Shown piece after piece: positions 9,540 to 19,934 of a DNA stretch of 64,000 nucleotides. The notes beneath the pieces are model-generated. The model saw only the letters and a program-made list of their open reading frames with translations. It was not told where the DNA came from and made no database searches. Both the position numbers and the translations under genes were made by a program. How positions within the stretch are numbered: position 1 is the first letter of the stretch; the number at the start of each line of letters is the position of its first letter. Where the stretch lies: assembly GCA_018817915.1 (NCBI GenBank), contig JAHISX010000012.1, positions 62,001-126,000 of the forward strand, given 5' to 3'. This stretch comes from Bacillota bacterium (GTDB lineage: Bacteria > Bacillota_I > Bacilli_A > Acholeplasmatales > Acholeplasmataceae).

Positions 9540-10904
9540 TTATACCTTTCTCATCATGAGACTAACACTTTCAATTAATGAGGTGTAAGGAAACATGTCA
9601 ATTGGTACTGTTTCAATTAAATCATATGTTTTTTGCAAGATATTTAAATCTTTAGCAAGTGTTGAAGGATTGCATGATCCATAAATCAGACGTTTAGGTT
9701 GAAATGTCAAAATCAAGTCAATCGTCTCTTCACCTAATCCAGTCCGTGGTGGATCAAAAAACATCACATCAATTTGTTTATTCTTAAGTCCACTTAAAGC
9801 ACGTTTGAAATCGCTTTGAAGGATGGTCACATTCTTAATATGGTTTGCTTCTAGACTTAATCGTGCACTTTCACATGCTTTAGGATCGATTTCAATTGCG
9901 TAAACATGATGTGCATCTTGGTGAATATAATGGCTTACAGGGGCAACCCCAGCATAAGCATCAATTGCTATTTCATGTGGCTTAAGGTCAGCTAATCTTT
10001 TCATCTCTAAGTAAAATTGATGAGCTTGAGCTGTATTGAGCTGAAAGAAAGCTTCTGGAGTAAGTAAGAATTTAAAATCATTTAAAGTTTCAGTCATTGT
10101 TTCTTTTCCATAAATTAAAGACATATCATCAGTGAAAAATCCTGGTTTCTTTAAATCAGCGTTCATCACTTCATAAATAGATACAATTTTTGGTTCTAAT
10201 TTTATTAGTTCAGAAACAACAGTTTGAAGTCTATTAGATTTTTTAGCCATGATAAATGAAACTTGAGCTTGATCTTTATTTTCTGTGACTCTGATGACTA
10301 AGGATCTAACATATCCTCTTCTTGTTCTTGGATCAATACCATCCATTTCATATTGATTCATTAAGCGGATGATGGTATTTAAAATATGGTCTATGAGTTC
10401 ATTTTGGATTGGACATCCATTTAAGGCAATAAACTGATTGGATCCTCTTGCATACATGCCAAAATGATTCTTTCCTCTTATTTTTTGGACAGGCAGTGAT
10501 GCTTTGTTACGATAGTGTTTAGGTTCAGATGCACCAATCGTATCTTTAACTAAATCTTCATTGATTTTTGGAGATACATAACGATCAAATGATTTAATCA
10601 AAATATCTCTTTTTTGGATTAAGGTTTTTAAGTAGTCAAAGTGTTGTGTTTGGCATCCACCACAAGTATCATAAACTGGACAAAATGGCTCTCTTCTGTC
10701 CACGCTTTGTTTCGTAATCTTCTCTATTTTTGCAATAGCGCGATTATCAAATACTTGTGTAATCACAACATCAAGTTCTTCATCAGGCAAGGCTTGATCA
10801 ACAAAGATGGCAAGCTTATTAAAATAACCGATGCCCTCACCGTTAATACCCATCCTTTTTATTGAAATATGGAGCAGGTCATCGACCTTGATATGTTCAT
10901 TCAT
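9540..10904 (-). CDS. rlmD: 23S rRNA (uracil) methyltransferase, RlmD/RumA type
   Basis: TRAM-like N-terminus, CPVYDTCGGCQTQH Fe-S cysteines, FFDPPRTGL, YGSCNPSTLAKDL. Confidence 0.8.
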   Translation of the reverse strand: MNEHIKVDDLLHISIKRMGINGEGIGYFNKLAIFVDQALPDEELDVVITQVFDNRAIAKIEKITKQSVDRREPFCPVYDTCGGCQTQHFDYLKTLIQKRDILIKSFDRYVSPKINEDLVKDTIGASEPKHYRNKASLPVQKIRGKNHFGMYARGSNQFIALNGCPIQNELIDHILNTIIRLMNQYEMDGIDPRTRRGYVRSLVIRVTENKDQAQVSFIMAKKSNRLQTVVSELIKLEPKIVSIYEVMNADLKKPGFFTDDMSLIYGKETMTETLNDFKFLLTPEAFFQLNTAQAHQFYLEMKRLADLKPHEIAIDAYAGVAPVSHYIHQDAHHVYAIEIDPKACESARLSLEANHIKNVTILQSDFKRALSGLKNKQIDVMFFDPPRTGLGEETIDLILTFQPKRLIYGSCNPSTLAKDLNILQKTYDLIETVPIDMFPYTSLIESVSLMMRKV

Positions 10905-10961
10905 ATGACACCTCTTCTAATATCTTTATTTTATCACATTTTTGGCACTTTACATGCTTAA

Positions 10962-10990
10962 CAAAGAAAAATGGGAACAAAGTGTTCCCA
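10962..10990 (-). terminator. Intrinsic terminator after the 11001..12731 gene
   Basis: TGGGAACA-AAG-TGTTCCCA perfect 8-bp stem, U-rich tail on minus. Confidence 0.7.
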
Positions 10991-11000
10991 CATAAAATGT

Positions 11001-12731
11001 TTAGAATATCGAAATAAAATTACTGAATAAAATAAGGATGACGATTGTAACAAACATTAAAACGATTTCAAGGTATTGCATCTTAAAATGATCCTTATTT
11101 GTATTTTCTGGTAGGACAAACGCTGGATCATCAACGATTTGATCTCTGATATTATCAAGGATTGGCGCGTAAATCATAACCCGCGTAAAATAATAAATTA
11201 AACCGAAGAAAATGATACCACCTATATACATCAAGTAACTTTTTACAAGATGTGAAAAGAACTGATACGACTCAATGTGATAGTCTCGACTCAATAGAGA
11301 GTTTTGTACAAAAATAATGACTGACCATAATAGAAGTGCCATCAAAATACTTTTAACAATGTGAATATAAATCATCCGTTTTCGATATTTAGGGACTTCT
11401 TTTTTGATTATTTCTATTTCTTGATAAATGGCATCACTAAGAGGAAACTCAATCTTTAACTTAACAGCTTTATCATCGATATCTTCATCTTCATTAAAGA
11501 AGACTTCATGCCATTCTTTTGAATCAAATGCATATCTTTCAGACTGATAAGTCTTGCCACTAAATTTAAAATCAAATGAAAATGTAGGAACTAAAACTTT
11601 ATAAAGTGTGAATTTTTTAACCTTAATAAACTGTTGTTTTGACTTGTCTTTATGTTTTAATTTAATATCTTTTTTAATCTCTGATCTAATCATTTGATCG
11701 ATATTAAGATTTGCATTTGTTGTATTTAAGATTGGTTTTTTATCTTTAATATTAAATTGATCCAAGACATCTCTAATATTGAGCTCCAGGAAGGTTTCTC
11801 TTTCAATTGTTTGAAAAAATCCTGAGTCTTTATTAGGTGAAATAACTGTTTGGTTAACAACATCTGCTTTTTCTATTTCTTCTTCAAAGTACCGATCAAT
11901 TAATTCGATTGGTGCATAAGCAAAATCAACTGAATCACTTTCAAAATGGATGATATCATATGATGCATTGAGTAGTTTAAGTTGCAAATCAAAGTAGATA
12001 TGGACGTCTAATTTATCTTTAGTTAACCATTTTTTTAAGGTTTTATCAGCGTAATTGCAATGCTTAATGATACTTACAATTTGATTTTTCACCATATCTT
12101 CATCAAATTTGGAATGATAGATTTGATTTTGAACAAGTACTTTATCATCAGTTTCGATAAATTCTTGATAATCTGAAGGTGTAAAACCGTATTTCATTGC
12201 TTCTTTTAAATGTGTAATTGCCTTCTTTTCGTTATAGCACTCTTTTGTACAATAAATTTGATATAGATAAAGATGACTTTCTTTTGAAATATCTTCTTTA
12301 ATTGATTCTAAGAACCATTGTTCGGAACTGTGATAAGATTCCTTTTTGAACAGTAATTTAGCAAGTTCAAACTTGGTTTCACGATAACCTAAACGGTATG
12401 CTTCCTGATAATAGTCCTGTAGTTCTTCTTCAGTAAGCAATGCATCGAATAATTCATTATTCAGTAAATAAGCTAATGTGATATCAAGTTTACCTGCTCG
12501 GTAAATTTGAACCATAAGCTCAGTACCTAAACGATATCCATCTTCAAAGTAAATACTACCATCATCTTTGGCTTGTTTAAAAAGAAGGTCAGCACAAAGA
12601 ACCTTGGCTTCAAAGTGATTCAGTTCAGCTGCTTTGAGTAAGTAATCAATTGCCATGTCAGTGTCTTGAGCAAATTCGTTGCCATGATAATAATCTAGAC
12701 CTAACTGATAAAGCGTTGTTGCTTTATTCAT
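11001..12731 (-). CDS. Sel1/TPR-like repeat protein with C-terminal TM helices
   Basis: ATTLYQLGLDYYHGNEFAQDTDMAIDYLLKAAELNHFEAKVLCADLLF Sel1-like unit; two or three hydrophobic helices near the C-terminus; start at the internal MNKATT. Confidence 0.6.
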   Translation of the reverse strand: MNKATTLYQLGLDYYHGNEFAQDTDMAIDYLLKAAELNHFEAKVLCADLLFKQAKDDGSIYFEDGYRLGTELMVQIYRAGKLDITLAYLLNNELFDALLTEEELQDYYQEAYRLGYRETKFELAKLLFKKESYHSSEQWFLESIKEDISKESHLYLYQIYCTKECYNEKKAITHLKEAMKYGFTPSDYQEFIETDDKVLVQNQIYHSKFDEDMVKNQIVSIIKHCNYADKTLKKWLTKDKLDVHIYFDLQLKLLNASYDIIHFESDSVDFAYAPIELIDRYFEEEIEKADVVNQTVISPNKDSGFFQTIERETFLELNIRDVLDQFNIKDKKPILNTTNANLNIDQMIRSEIKKDIKLKHKDKSKQQFIKVKKFTLYKVLVPTFSFDFKFSGKTYQSERYAFDSKEWHEVFFNEDEDIDDKAVKLKIEFPLSDAIYQEIEIIKKEVPKYRKRMIYIHIVKSILMALLLWSVIIFVQNSLLSRDYHIESYQFFSHLVKSYLMYIGGIIFFGLIYYFTRVMIYAPILDNIRDQIVDDPAFVLPENTNKDHFKMQYLEIVLMFVTIVILILFSNFISIF

Positions 12732-12792
12732 AAACGATCTCCTTGAACACATTTACTTCTTTCTTTTATTATACCCACATTTTTATAAAAAG

Positions 12793-12827
12793 AAAAAAGT
12801 CAACTGTATTTTCATACAATTGGCTTC
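12793..12827 (-). terminator. Probable intrinsic terminator after ackA
   Basis: GTCAACTGTA/TACAATTGGC imperfect stem with U tail on minus. Confidence 0.5.
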
Positions 12828-12864
12828 ATAATCTCATTTTTTAAGCATTAAAATAGGGTTAAAC

Positions 12865-14037
12865 CTATTTCAAACGCATGACTTCTCGTGCAATCATGAC
12901 TTCTTCGTTGGTTGGAATGATGAATGCTTTAACTTTAGAATTTGGAGTTGTAATCAGTCTTTCTCCACGCTTTGCATTTTCAACTGGATCAACTTCAACG
13001 CCTAAAACTTTAACAGCTTGCAAGATACTTGCTCGAACGAAACCTTCATTTTCACCAATACCAGCTGTAAAGATAATCGCATCCAGACCGCCCATGTAAA
13101 CATAATATGAACCGATATAATCTGCAATACGTTTAACTTGAATTTGGTGAGCAAGTGCTGCACGATGATTTCCATTTCTCATTTCACGTAAGATGTCACG
13201 TGAATCATTAGAAATGCCTGAAACACCTAAGAATCCTGATCTCTTATTTAAATCATCTAAGACTTCTGCATAAGATTTGTTTTCTTTATCAGCAATTAGC
13301 ATTAATACGGTTGGATCAATATTACCAGAACGTGTGCCCATAGGAATACCTTCAAGAGGTGTGAGCCCCATCGATGTATCAACAGATTTACCACCATCAA
13401 CAGCACATAGTGATGCACCATTACCTAAATGACAAACAATCACTTTAGCTTTAGGATTATCAAGTAATTCAACCGCTCTTTCAGATACGAATTGATGAGA
13501 TGTTCCGTGGAATCCATATTTTCTGACACCATAGTTTTGGTACCATTCATAAGGTGTTGCATATAAAAATGCATCTTCAGTCATCGTTTGATGGAATGTT
13601 GTATCAAATACAGCAACCTGAATGACATTTGGCAAGAAACTTCTAAATGCTTCAATACCTGTGATATTGGCTGGATTATGAAGTGGTGCTAAATCACTTA
13701 AACTCTTGATTTGTTCAATCACTTCATCCGTAATGATTGCTGAATTCTTAAAGATTTCTCCACCTTGAACCACACGGTGTCCAACACCTTTGATTTCATC
13801 AAGTGATTCAATGATGCCATTTTTAATCAAACCTTCAACAACAAGATGTACAGCTTCCTTGTGATTTAAGATTTCTTGTGTTACTGTGATCTTCTCATCA
13901 TCTTTCTTCATAGTGAACACAGCATTATAATATCCAATTCTTTCTACCAATCCAGATGTAATCACACCTTCGCTGGGCATATCGAGTAGCTGAAATTTCA
14001 GTGATGAACTCCCAGCATTAACTGCCATAATTTTCAT
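12865..14037 (-). CDS. ackA: Acetate kinase
   Basis: MKIMAVNAGSSSLKFQLLDM, VFDTTFHQTM, KYGFHGTSHQFV, CHLGNGASLCAV. Confidence 0.97.
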   Translation of the reverse strand: MKIMAVNAGSSSLKFQLLDMPSEGVITSGLVERIGYYNAVFTMKKDDEKITVTQEILNHKEAVHLVVEGLIKNGIIESLDEIKGVGHRVVQGGEIFKNSAIITDEVIEQIKSLSDLAPLHNPANITGIEAFRSFLPNVIQVAVFDTTFHQTMTEDAFLYATPYEWYQNYGVRKYGFHGTSHQFVSERAVELLDNPKAKVIVCHLGNGASLCAVDGGKSVDTSMGLTPLEGIPMGTRSGNIDPTVLMLIADKENKSYAEVLDDLNKRSGFLGVSGISNDSRDILREMRNGNHRAALAHQIQVKRIADYIGSYYVYMGGLDAIIFTAGIGENEGFVRASILQAVKVLGVEVDPVENAKRGERLITTPNSKVKAFIIPTNEEVMIAREVMRLK

Positions 14038-14111
14038 AGTTTAATATCTCCTTATAGACTTATGATAACCTATTTATAATGAATATTCAAGTATATGAAC
14101 AAATATTCATA

Positions 14112-14768
14112 TTAATAAATGTAAACGTAGATTGCGATGAATAGTAAAATGGTTCCTAAACTGGTAAATATGTGCCAGATAAAATGAAAATATTTGATCT
14201 TTGGAAAAACATAAAACCCAACACCAATTGTATAAGCTAATCCACCAGCTAAAACATACCAAAATGCTGCGGGTTGAAAAGCGAATAGTTGTTGAATAAA
14301 GATGAGCGCACTCCATCCCATAGCTAAATATAAAAATAAATGAACTTTAGCGAATTTCTTAATCCAAATTGATTTAAAGACGACACCAATTAAGATTAAG
14401 ATCCATTGGATGATGAACAGTATAGGTCCTAGACCAATGCCATCAATACCAAAGATAGGTTCTTGCATGGCTGGAAGCAATAACAAAGGTGGTGCGAACG
14501 TACCACCAATCAAGATATAGATTGATAAGTGATCAAATCTTTGAAAAACACCTTTTGCTTTGACGTGAAATAACGAATGATAAAGTGTACTCATCGTATA
14601 TAAATTGATCATCCCAAAGCCAAAGATAATCGCACTTGTGACTTCAATGGTTGTATCACTTTTAATTAATAACAGAATTAAGGCAACGATACCAAATATA
14701 GCCATTAAACCATGAGAGACTGCGTTTGCTATTTCTTCACCTAGTGTTTGTATGTTCGTTTCTTTCAT
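14112..14768 (-). CDS. Hemolysin III family (PAQR) membrane protein
   Basis: EEIANAVSHGLMAIFGI, STLYHS, FDHLSIYILIGGTFAP. Confidence 0.9.
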   Translation of the reverse strand: MKETNIQTLGEEIANAVSHGLMAIFGIVALILLLIKSDTTIEVTSAIIFGFGMINLYTMSTLYHSLFHVKAKGVFQRFDHLSIYILIGGTFAPPLLLLPAMQEPIFGIDGIGLGPILFIIQWILILIGVVFKSIWIKKFAKVHLFLYLAMGWSALIFIQQLFAFQPAAFWYVLAGGLAYTIGVGFYVFPKIKYFHFIWHIFTSLGTILLFIAIYVYIY

Positions 14769-15301
14769 GATATATCCTCTTTTACAATAAATTGATCTAA
14801 AAAGTCTTTGCCCTTATGTGTTTCTGGTTCAGTTTGTTCTAAATCAAAGAAATCAAACTGTCTAAGTACTTCATAACTAACGATTGCGACTGCATTTGAT
14901 AGGTTGAGCGATCTCACTTTATCTGTTGTCGGAATACGATAACAATTATCTAAATTCTTAGCAAGCAGTGCACGATCAACACCCGTAGATTCTTTTCCAA
15001 AAATTAAATATAAGGGTTGTTCAAGCTTCTGATATTCGATATCTGCATAGTTCTTTTTACCATATCGTGTCAAAAATAAATAGGTTCCTGGGTTTTTGCT
15101 TTCAAAATCAGCAAAATTAGGATAAAGCACATAATCAAGATGTTCATAATAATCAAGTGCACTTCTTCTTAACTTCGTTTCATCAATCTTAAATCCTAAA
15201 GGCTCTATCAAATGAAGCTTTGCGCCTATAGCGACGCAAGTTCTCATAATATTACCAGTATTTTGGGGGATTTCAGGTTCATATAACACAATGTGAAACA
15301 T
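14765..15301 (-). CDS. trmL: tRNA (cytidine(34)-2'-O)-methyltransferase
   Basis: MFHIVLYEPEIPQNTGNIMRTCVAIGAKLHLIEPLGF, FGKESTGV, SLNLSNAVAIVSYE SPOUT motifs. Confidence 0.92.
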   Translation of the reverse strand: MFHIVLYEPEIPQNTGNIMRTCVAIGAKLHLIEPLGFKIDETKLRRSALDYYEHLDYVLYPNFADFESKNPGTYLFLTRYGKKNYADIEYQKLEQPLYLIFGKESTGVDRALLAKNLDNCYRIPTTDKVRSLNLSNAVAIVSYEVLRQFDFFDLEQTEPETHKGKDFLDQFIVKEDIS

Positions 15302-15331
15302 CGTTACACCTCAATTTCTAACCTAACACAC

Positions 15332-15360
15332 AAAAATGGGTATTGCCTAGACAATACCAT
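15332..15360 (-). terminator. Intrinsic terminator after pncB
   Basis: ATGGGTATTG-CCTAGA-CAATACCAT stem with U tail on minus. Confidence 0.6.
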
Positions 15361-15383
15361 TTAAGCATTTTTGTCATCAGTTA

Positions 15384-16820
15384 CTATTTCTTATATTTCT
15401 TAATTAAGCTTTGCTTCAAGGTCCAAAGTTCTTGTGATAAATCCACATAATATTCATGTGGTTTTTCTAATCTGATCACTTCTGGCCATAAGGATGCATG
15501 TTGTTCTTTTGCATAAGCTCTAATTGCTTTCAAACTTGGCAATTCATAAATGAGTTTCCCTTTTTCGAAAATAGGGATCAACAAAGGTTTTACAGTATAG
15601 TTTTCAATTAATTTATTCTTCCAAGGAAAGTTAGGATCAAATAAATGATAAGGTTGAGTGGAATCAATGACTTCATCAAATAGCGTAATGACATCAGCTT
15701 CAGCCATACAGTGTTCATCATAGAACCGGTACACTTGCTTAAACCCTGGAATAGTCGTTTTTTGGACGTTGTCACTGATTTTTATCTTAGAAACGAGTTC
15801 TCCATCAACTTCAATAGCCGAAAGCTTAAATACGCCACCAAAGACAGCCTCTGATCTTGCTGTGACCAACCTTTCACCAACACCAAATGAATCTATTTGT
15901 GCACCTTGATGAATGAGTTCTTTAATTAAATACTCATCAAGCGAGTTACTGACTGTAATCTTTGTATTTTGCAGACCAGCAGCATCTAGCATCTTTCTAG
16001 CTTCTTTTGTTAAATAGGTTAAGTCACCACTATCTAAGCGAATACCTTTAAGTTCACACCCCATAGGAGCTAAAACTTCTTTTTGAATCTTAATCGCATT
16101 AGGAATACCTTGTTTTAAAGTATTGTATGTATCAACGAGTAAGACAGCTTGATTAGGATAGGTCATTGAATATGCTTTGAATGCCTCATATTCAGAATCA
16201 TAGCTTTGAACATAGCTATGTGCCATTGTGCCTAAAGCAGGAATTTGATAAGCAAAGTCGACATAGGTATTTGATGAACCAACAACACCTGAAATATAAG
16301 CTGCACGTGCACCAAAGATGGATGCATCATAGCCGTGTGCTCTTCTTGCTCCAAATTCTAAAACACCTCTGCCTTGAGCTGCATAAACAATGCGTGCAGC
16401 TTTAGTTGCAATTAAGCTTTGATGGTTTATGGTTAATAAGATCATTGTTTCAATGATTTGACATTCCAAAATAGGTCCCTTAATCACCATAATAGGTTCG
16501 TGAGGGAAAATTGGTGTACCTTCTTTCATTGCATAAACATCACAATGAAAAGTAAATGTCTTTAGATAAGTTAAAAAATCTTCTCCAAAAATTTTCTTTG
16601 AACGAAGAAAGTTGATTTCTTCTGTTTCAAATTTTAGATTTTGAATGTATTCAATGACTTGTTCAAGACCTGCAAAGACTGCATAGCCTCCATCATCAGG
16701 AATTGATCTAAAAAAGACATCGAAAACAGCAATTTGATTATGTTTGTTATCCTTAAAATAGCCATTTGCCATTGTGAGTTCATAAAAGTCCATCAATAAC
16801 GATAAATTACGTTCACCCAT
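15384..16820 (-). CDS. pncB: Nicotinate phosphoribosyltransferase
   Basis: LLMDFYELTMANGYF, FGARRAHGYDASIFGARAAYI, KGIRLDSGDL, SFGVGERLVTA. Confidence 0.93.
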   Translation of the reverse strand: MGERNLSLLMDFYELTMANGYFKDNKHNQIAVFDVFFRSIPDDGGYAVFAGLEQVIEYIQNLKFETEEINFLRSKKIFGEDFLTYLKTFTFHCDVYAMKEGTPIFPHEPIMVIKGPILECQIIETMILLTINHQSLIATKAARIVYAAQGRGVLEFGARRAHGYDASIFGARAAYISGVVGSSNTYVDFAYQIPALGTMAHSYVQSYDSEYEAFKAYSMTYPNQAVLLVDTYNTLKQGIPNAIKIQKEVLAPMGCELKGIRLDSGDLTYLTKEARKMLDAAGLQNTKITVSNSLDEYLIKELIHQGAQIDSFGVGERLVTARSEAVFGGVFKLSAIEVDGELVSKIKISDNVQKTTIPGFKQVYRFYDEHCMAEADVITLFDEVIDSTQPYHLFDPNFPWKNKLIENYTVKPLLIPIFEKGKLIYELPSLKAIRAYAKEQHASLWPEVIRLEKPHEYYVDLSQELWTLKQSLIKKYKK

Positions 16821-16911
16821 AAAAGATAATCCTCCTTCAAGACACTTACTATTCTAACACTTTTTGCCTTTTTTTGGTATAATAAAACGTAGAATAAGTG
16901 AGGATTTTTCC

Positions 16912-17634
16912 ATGATCATCTTGTTATCACCTGCAAAAACGTTTGCAAAAACTATCACACCATTTGAATCATCTCCTATTTTCCAAAGTGATGCCTTATC
17001 TATGATAGCTAAACTATCAAAGATGAGTGCTTCTAACTTGAGTCAGAAGATGCATATATCCAAAGATCTTTCTTTGAAAGTCAAATCTGATTATATGACT
17101 TTTAATCAGATCATTTCATCAGCAATCTATTTTTATGATGGGTATGCTTTTAAGGGATTTGCTATTCATAGTTTGAATGAAAAAAACCTCTTATACTTAC
17201 AAGATCACCTTTACATGTTGTCTGGTTTATACGGACTTGTTCGTCCTTTTGATGGAATCAGTGCATATCGTTTAGAGATCAAAGATCAAATCATTAAGAA
17301 TCTATATGCTTTTTGGAAACCTAAATTAATGGAGTATCTATCATCTACTCATCCAAATGAACTTTTCATTAATCTGGCTTCACAAGAATATAGCAAAGTC
17401 TTACATCACTTTTTACCAGTGCTAACCATATCATTTTATGAACGTAGCAATGATCAACTTAAAGCTATCAGTATGCATGTTAAAATGATGAGAGGCAAGA
17501 TGGCGAATTATCTTATAATAAATGAAATTAATGACAAAGAACAAATCAAACAGATAGCAATTGATGACTATCATTATGATCCACATCAATCATCAAAGTT
17601 TGAGTACATATTTATCAAGGAGATACACCAATGA
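16912..17634 (+). CDS. yaaA: YaaA/DUF328 family protein (peroxide stress)
   Basis: MIILLSPAKTF, LSGLYGLVRPFDGISAYRLEI, FINLASQEYSKVL, KMMRGKMANYLI; start at the internal Met 17 of the track ORF. Confidence 0.9.
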   Translation: MIILLSPAKTFAKTITPFESSPIFQSDALSMIAKLSKMSASNLSQKMHISKDLSLKVKSDYMTFNQIISSAIYFYDGYAFKGFAIHSLNEKNLLYLQDHLYMLSGLYGLVRPFDGISAYRLEIKDQIIKNLYAFWKPKLMEYLSSTHPNELFINLASQEYSKVLHHFLPVLTISFYERSNDQLKAISMHVKMMRGKMANYLIINEINDKEQIKQIAIDDYHYDPHQSSKFEYIFIKEIHQ

Positions 17635-19112
17635 AACGCTTAGTTAGGATGATCCTATCTAGAACATCACTGATCTTACTTTTACTGCTTGCACAAATCG
17701 TCTTGTTTTTACTATTGATTGATTGGATTTCACAATATCGATACTTAAATACTGTTTTTTATGCCATATCAGTCATGATTGTTGTTTACTTAATTACTAA
17801 AGAAGAAAACCCAATCTATAAGCTGAGTTGGATTATTCCTATACTGATCTTCCCTTTATTTGGTGGCATGTTTTATCTATACTATAAACAACGCAACATT
17901 GGCAAAAAAGTAACTCAAAGAAGATTAAATATTGATTTAAGCAGATATGACTACGTAGCTGATTTAGACCATCACCTTAAAACAAAAGATTCAAACTATT
18001 TATATAATTTAAACTGGCCAACCTATATCAACACCAAAACTGATTTTATGGCTTCTGGTGAGCTGATGTTTCAAGCGATGCTAGATGATCTTAAACAGGC
18101 TAAAAAATATATATTTATGGAGTTTTTCATCATCAATAAAGGCTTAATGTGGGATCAAGTTTTACAGGTTTTAAAAGAAAAAGCTGCTTCAGGTGTTGAG
18201 ATCAAACTGATTTATGATGATTTTGGTAGTTCTACTCTTCCTTATAAGTATGCTCAATCCTTAAGTCAATTTGGAATTGAAGCTAGTAATTTCAATCCAA
18301 TGCGCCTTCATTTAAACTTTGCGATGAATTATCGTGATCATAGAAAAATCGTTGTCATTGACGGCAAGATAGCTTATACAGGTGGCATCAACATCGGTGA
18401 TGAGTATATTAATCTTTCCCATCCATATGGACACTGGCATGATGCAGGTATTCGTTTAGAAGGTGATGCAGTATGGTCTTTAATTATAGGATTTTTAGAG
18501 AATTGGCGCTTTTCAACCCAAAAAGATCTTGATTATGGTGTTTACAAAGAAAATCATCCTATCCAATCCAAAGGATATATTACGCCATTTACTGATACAC
18601 CCTTAGACCAGGAAACTTCAACAAAGTATATTTATTTATCCTTAATCTCTCAAGCTCAAAAATCTATTTTAATTACTTCTCCTTACCTCATCATCGATAA
18701 TGAACTCTTAACAGCACTTAAATATGCAGCCAAATCAGGTGTTGATGTTAAAATAATCATTCCATACATACCAGACAAAAAGATTATCTTTATGGTCACA
18801 GAGTCCTATGTTCCAGAGTTAATGGAAGCTGGTGTATCGGTTTACCGCTACACTCCAGGATTCATTCACTCTAAGATGATGATTGTTGATGAGGAGAGAG
18901 CCTTAATTGGAACTGCTAACTTAGACTTTAGAAGCTTATACTTACACTTTGAAAATAGTGTCTACTTAGAAAAAACAGACTCTATTGCTGATATGGTAAT
19001 ATTCTTTAATGAAACAGTTGAAAAAAGTTCATACATCAAAAATTTTGGTAAAAGACACTTTCTATACCGGATTGTTCAAATCTTACTACGTGGTTTCTCA
19101 TCCTTAATGTAA
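17631..19112 (+). CDS. cls: Cardiolipin synthase
   Basis: Two HKD motifs (NYRDHRKIVVIDGKIAYTGGINIGDEY; FIHSKMMIVDEERALIGTANLDFRSL), N-terminal TM helices. Confidence 0.92.
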   Translation: MKRLVRMILSRTSLILLLLLAQIVLFLLLIDWISQYRYLNTVFYAISVMIVVYLITKEENPIYKLSWIIPILIFPLFGGMFYLYYKQRNIGKKVTQRRLNIDLSRYDYVADLDHHLKTKDSNYLYNLNWPTYINTKTDFMASGELMFQAMLDDLKQAKKYIFMEFFIINKGLMWDQVLQVLKEKAASGVEIKLIYDDFGSSTLPYKYAQSLSQFGIEASNFNPMRLHLNFAMNYRDHRKIVVIDGKIAYTGGINIGDEYINLSHPYGHWHDAGIRLEGDAVWSLIIGFLENWRFSTQKDLDYGVYKENHPIQSKGYITPFTDTPLDQETSTKYIYLSLISQAQKSILITSPYLIIDNELLTALKYAAKSGVDVKIIIPYIPDKKIIFMVTESYVPELMEAGVSVYRYTPGFIHSKMMIVDEERALIGTANLDFRSLYLHFENSVYLEKTDSIADMVIFFNETVEKSSYIKNFGKRHFLYRIVQILLRGFSSLM

Positions 19113-19116
19113 AGAA

Positions 19117-19145
19117 AAAAAGGCTCATTGAGCCTTTTATTTTTT
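19117..19145. terminator. Bidirectional intrinsic terminator between convergent genes
   Basis: AAAAGGCTCA-T-TGAGCCTTTT with flanking A/T tracts. Confidence 0.75.
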
Positions 19146-19163
19146 TTGAATTATTAAAAGTAA

Positions 19164-19868
19164 CTACTGTCTAGCAAATCCTAGTGTACCAAATAAACTT
19201 CCAACAACAAAGAATAAATAAGATACAATATAAAGCATAATCTTGATTGTTCCATAAATATCAATACCTGATAAACTTGAAACAAATGATTCAGCAACTA
19301 ACATCAATACTGCAAGGAATAATGTGATTGAACCAAGTCTGAGTAAGAATAATGAGAATCTACCTGGTTTCTTATAAGCAAATAAAATCCATAAGAGGAA
19401 TGGCGCAGCAACTGCTACACCTGGAATGACATATTCGCTCATTGCAGTAACTTGATTGACATAATCACTAATCATAGCAACCACGCCTGATAACCATGAT
19501 GGAGCTGCAAGAACTAATGGAACTAATTGTGAAGTGCCATCAATTGAACTTACAACAAATCCAAACACAAGTACAACAGTTAATACAACCCTTAAGATAA
19601 GACCCTTTCTAATTGCCCATAAAAGGAGAATTAGTCCAGCAACTAAGCCCAAACCTGCATATTCTGCGATATAAGGGATGTTTGCTAATATGCCATCTGC
19701 TTGAGTAGCATATGGTGTCAAGTTGTATATGAAAGGTAATGTATCAAATTCTAAAATTAATGCAACAGAAATAAATAATGAAGATGCTAAGATCAATAAG
19801 AATCCAAGTGTACGAACAATCTTTCCTAAAGTCTTGTTATATACTCTTTTGTTCATCAAAACCACCAC
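19164..19868 (-). CDS. Multi-pass membrane protein of unknown function
   Basis: 234 aa, about 6 TM helices. Confidence 0.55.
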   Translation of the reverse strand: MVVLMNKRVYNKTLGKIVRTLGFLLILASSLFISVALILEFDTLPFIYNLTPYATQADGILANIPYIAEYAGLGLVAGLILLLWAIRKGLILRVVLTVVLVFGFVVSSIDGTSQLVPLVLAAPSWLSGVVAMISDYVNQVTAMSEYVIPGVAVAAPFLLWILFAYKKPGRFSLFLLRLGSITLFLAVLMLVAESFVSSLSGIDIYGTIKIMLYIVSYLFFVVGSLFGTLGFARQ

Positions 19869-19934
19869 TTTCTATATTTTATAATTCACTAACTATTTTA
19901 TCATAGATTAATGACTTTGTAATAATAATTGTAA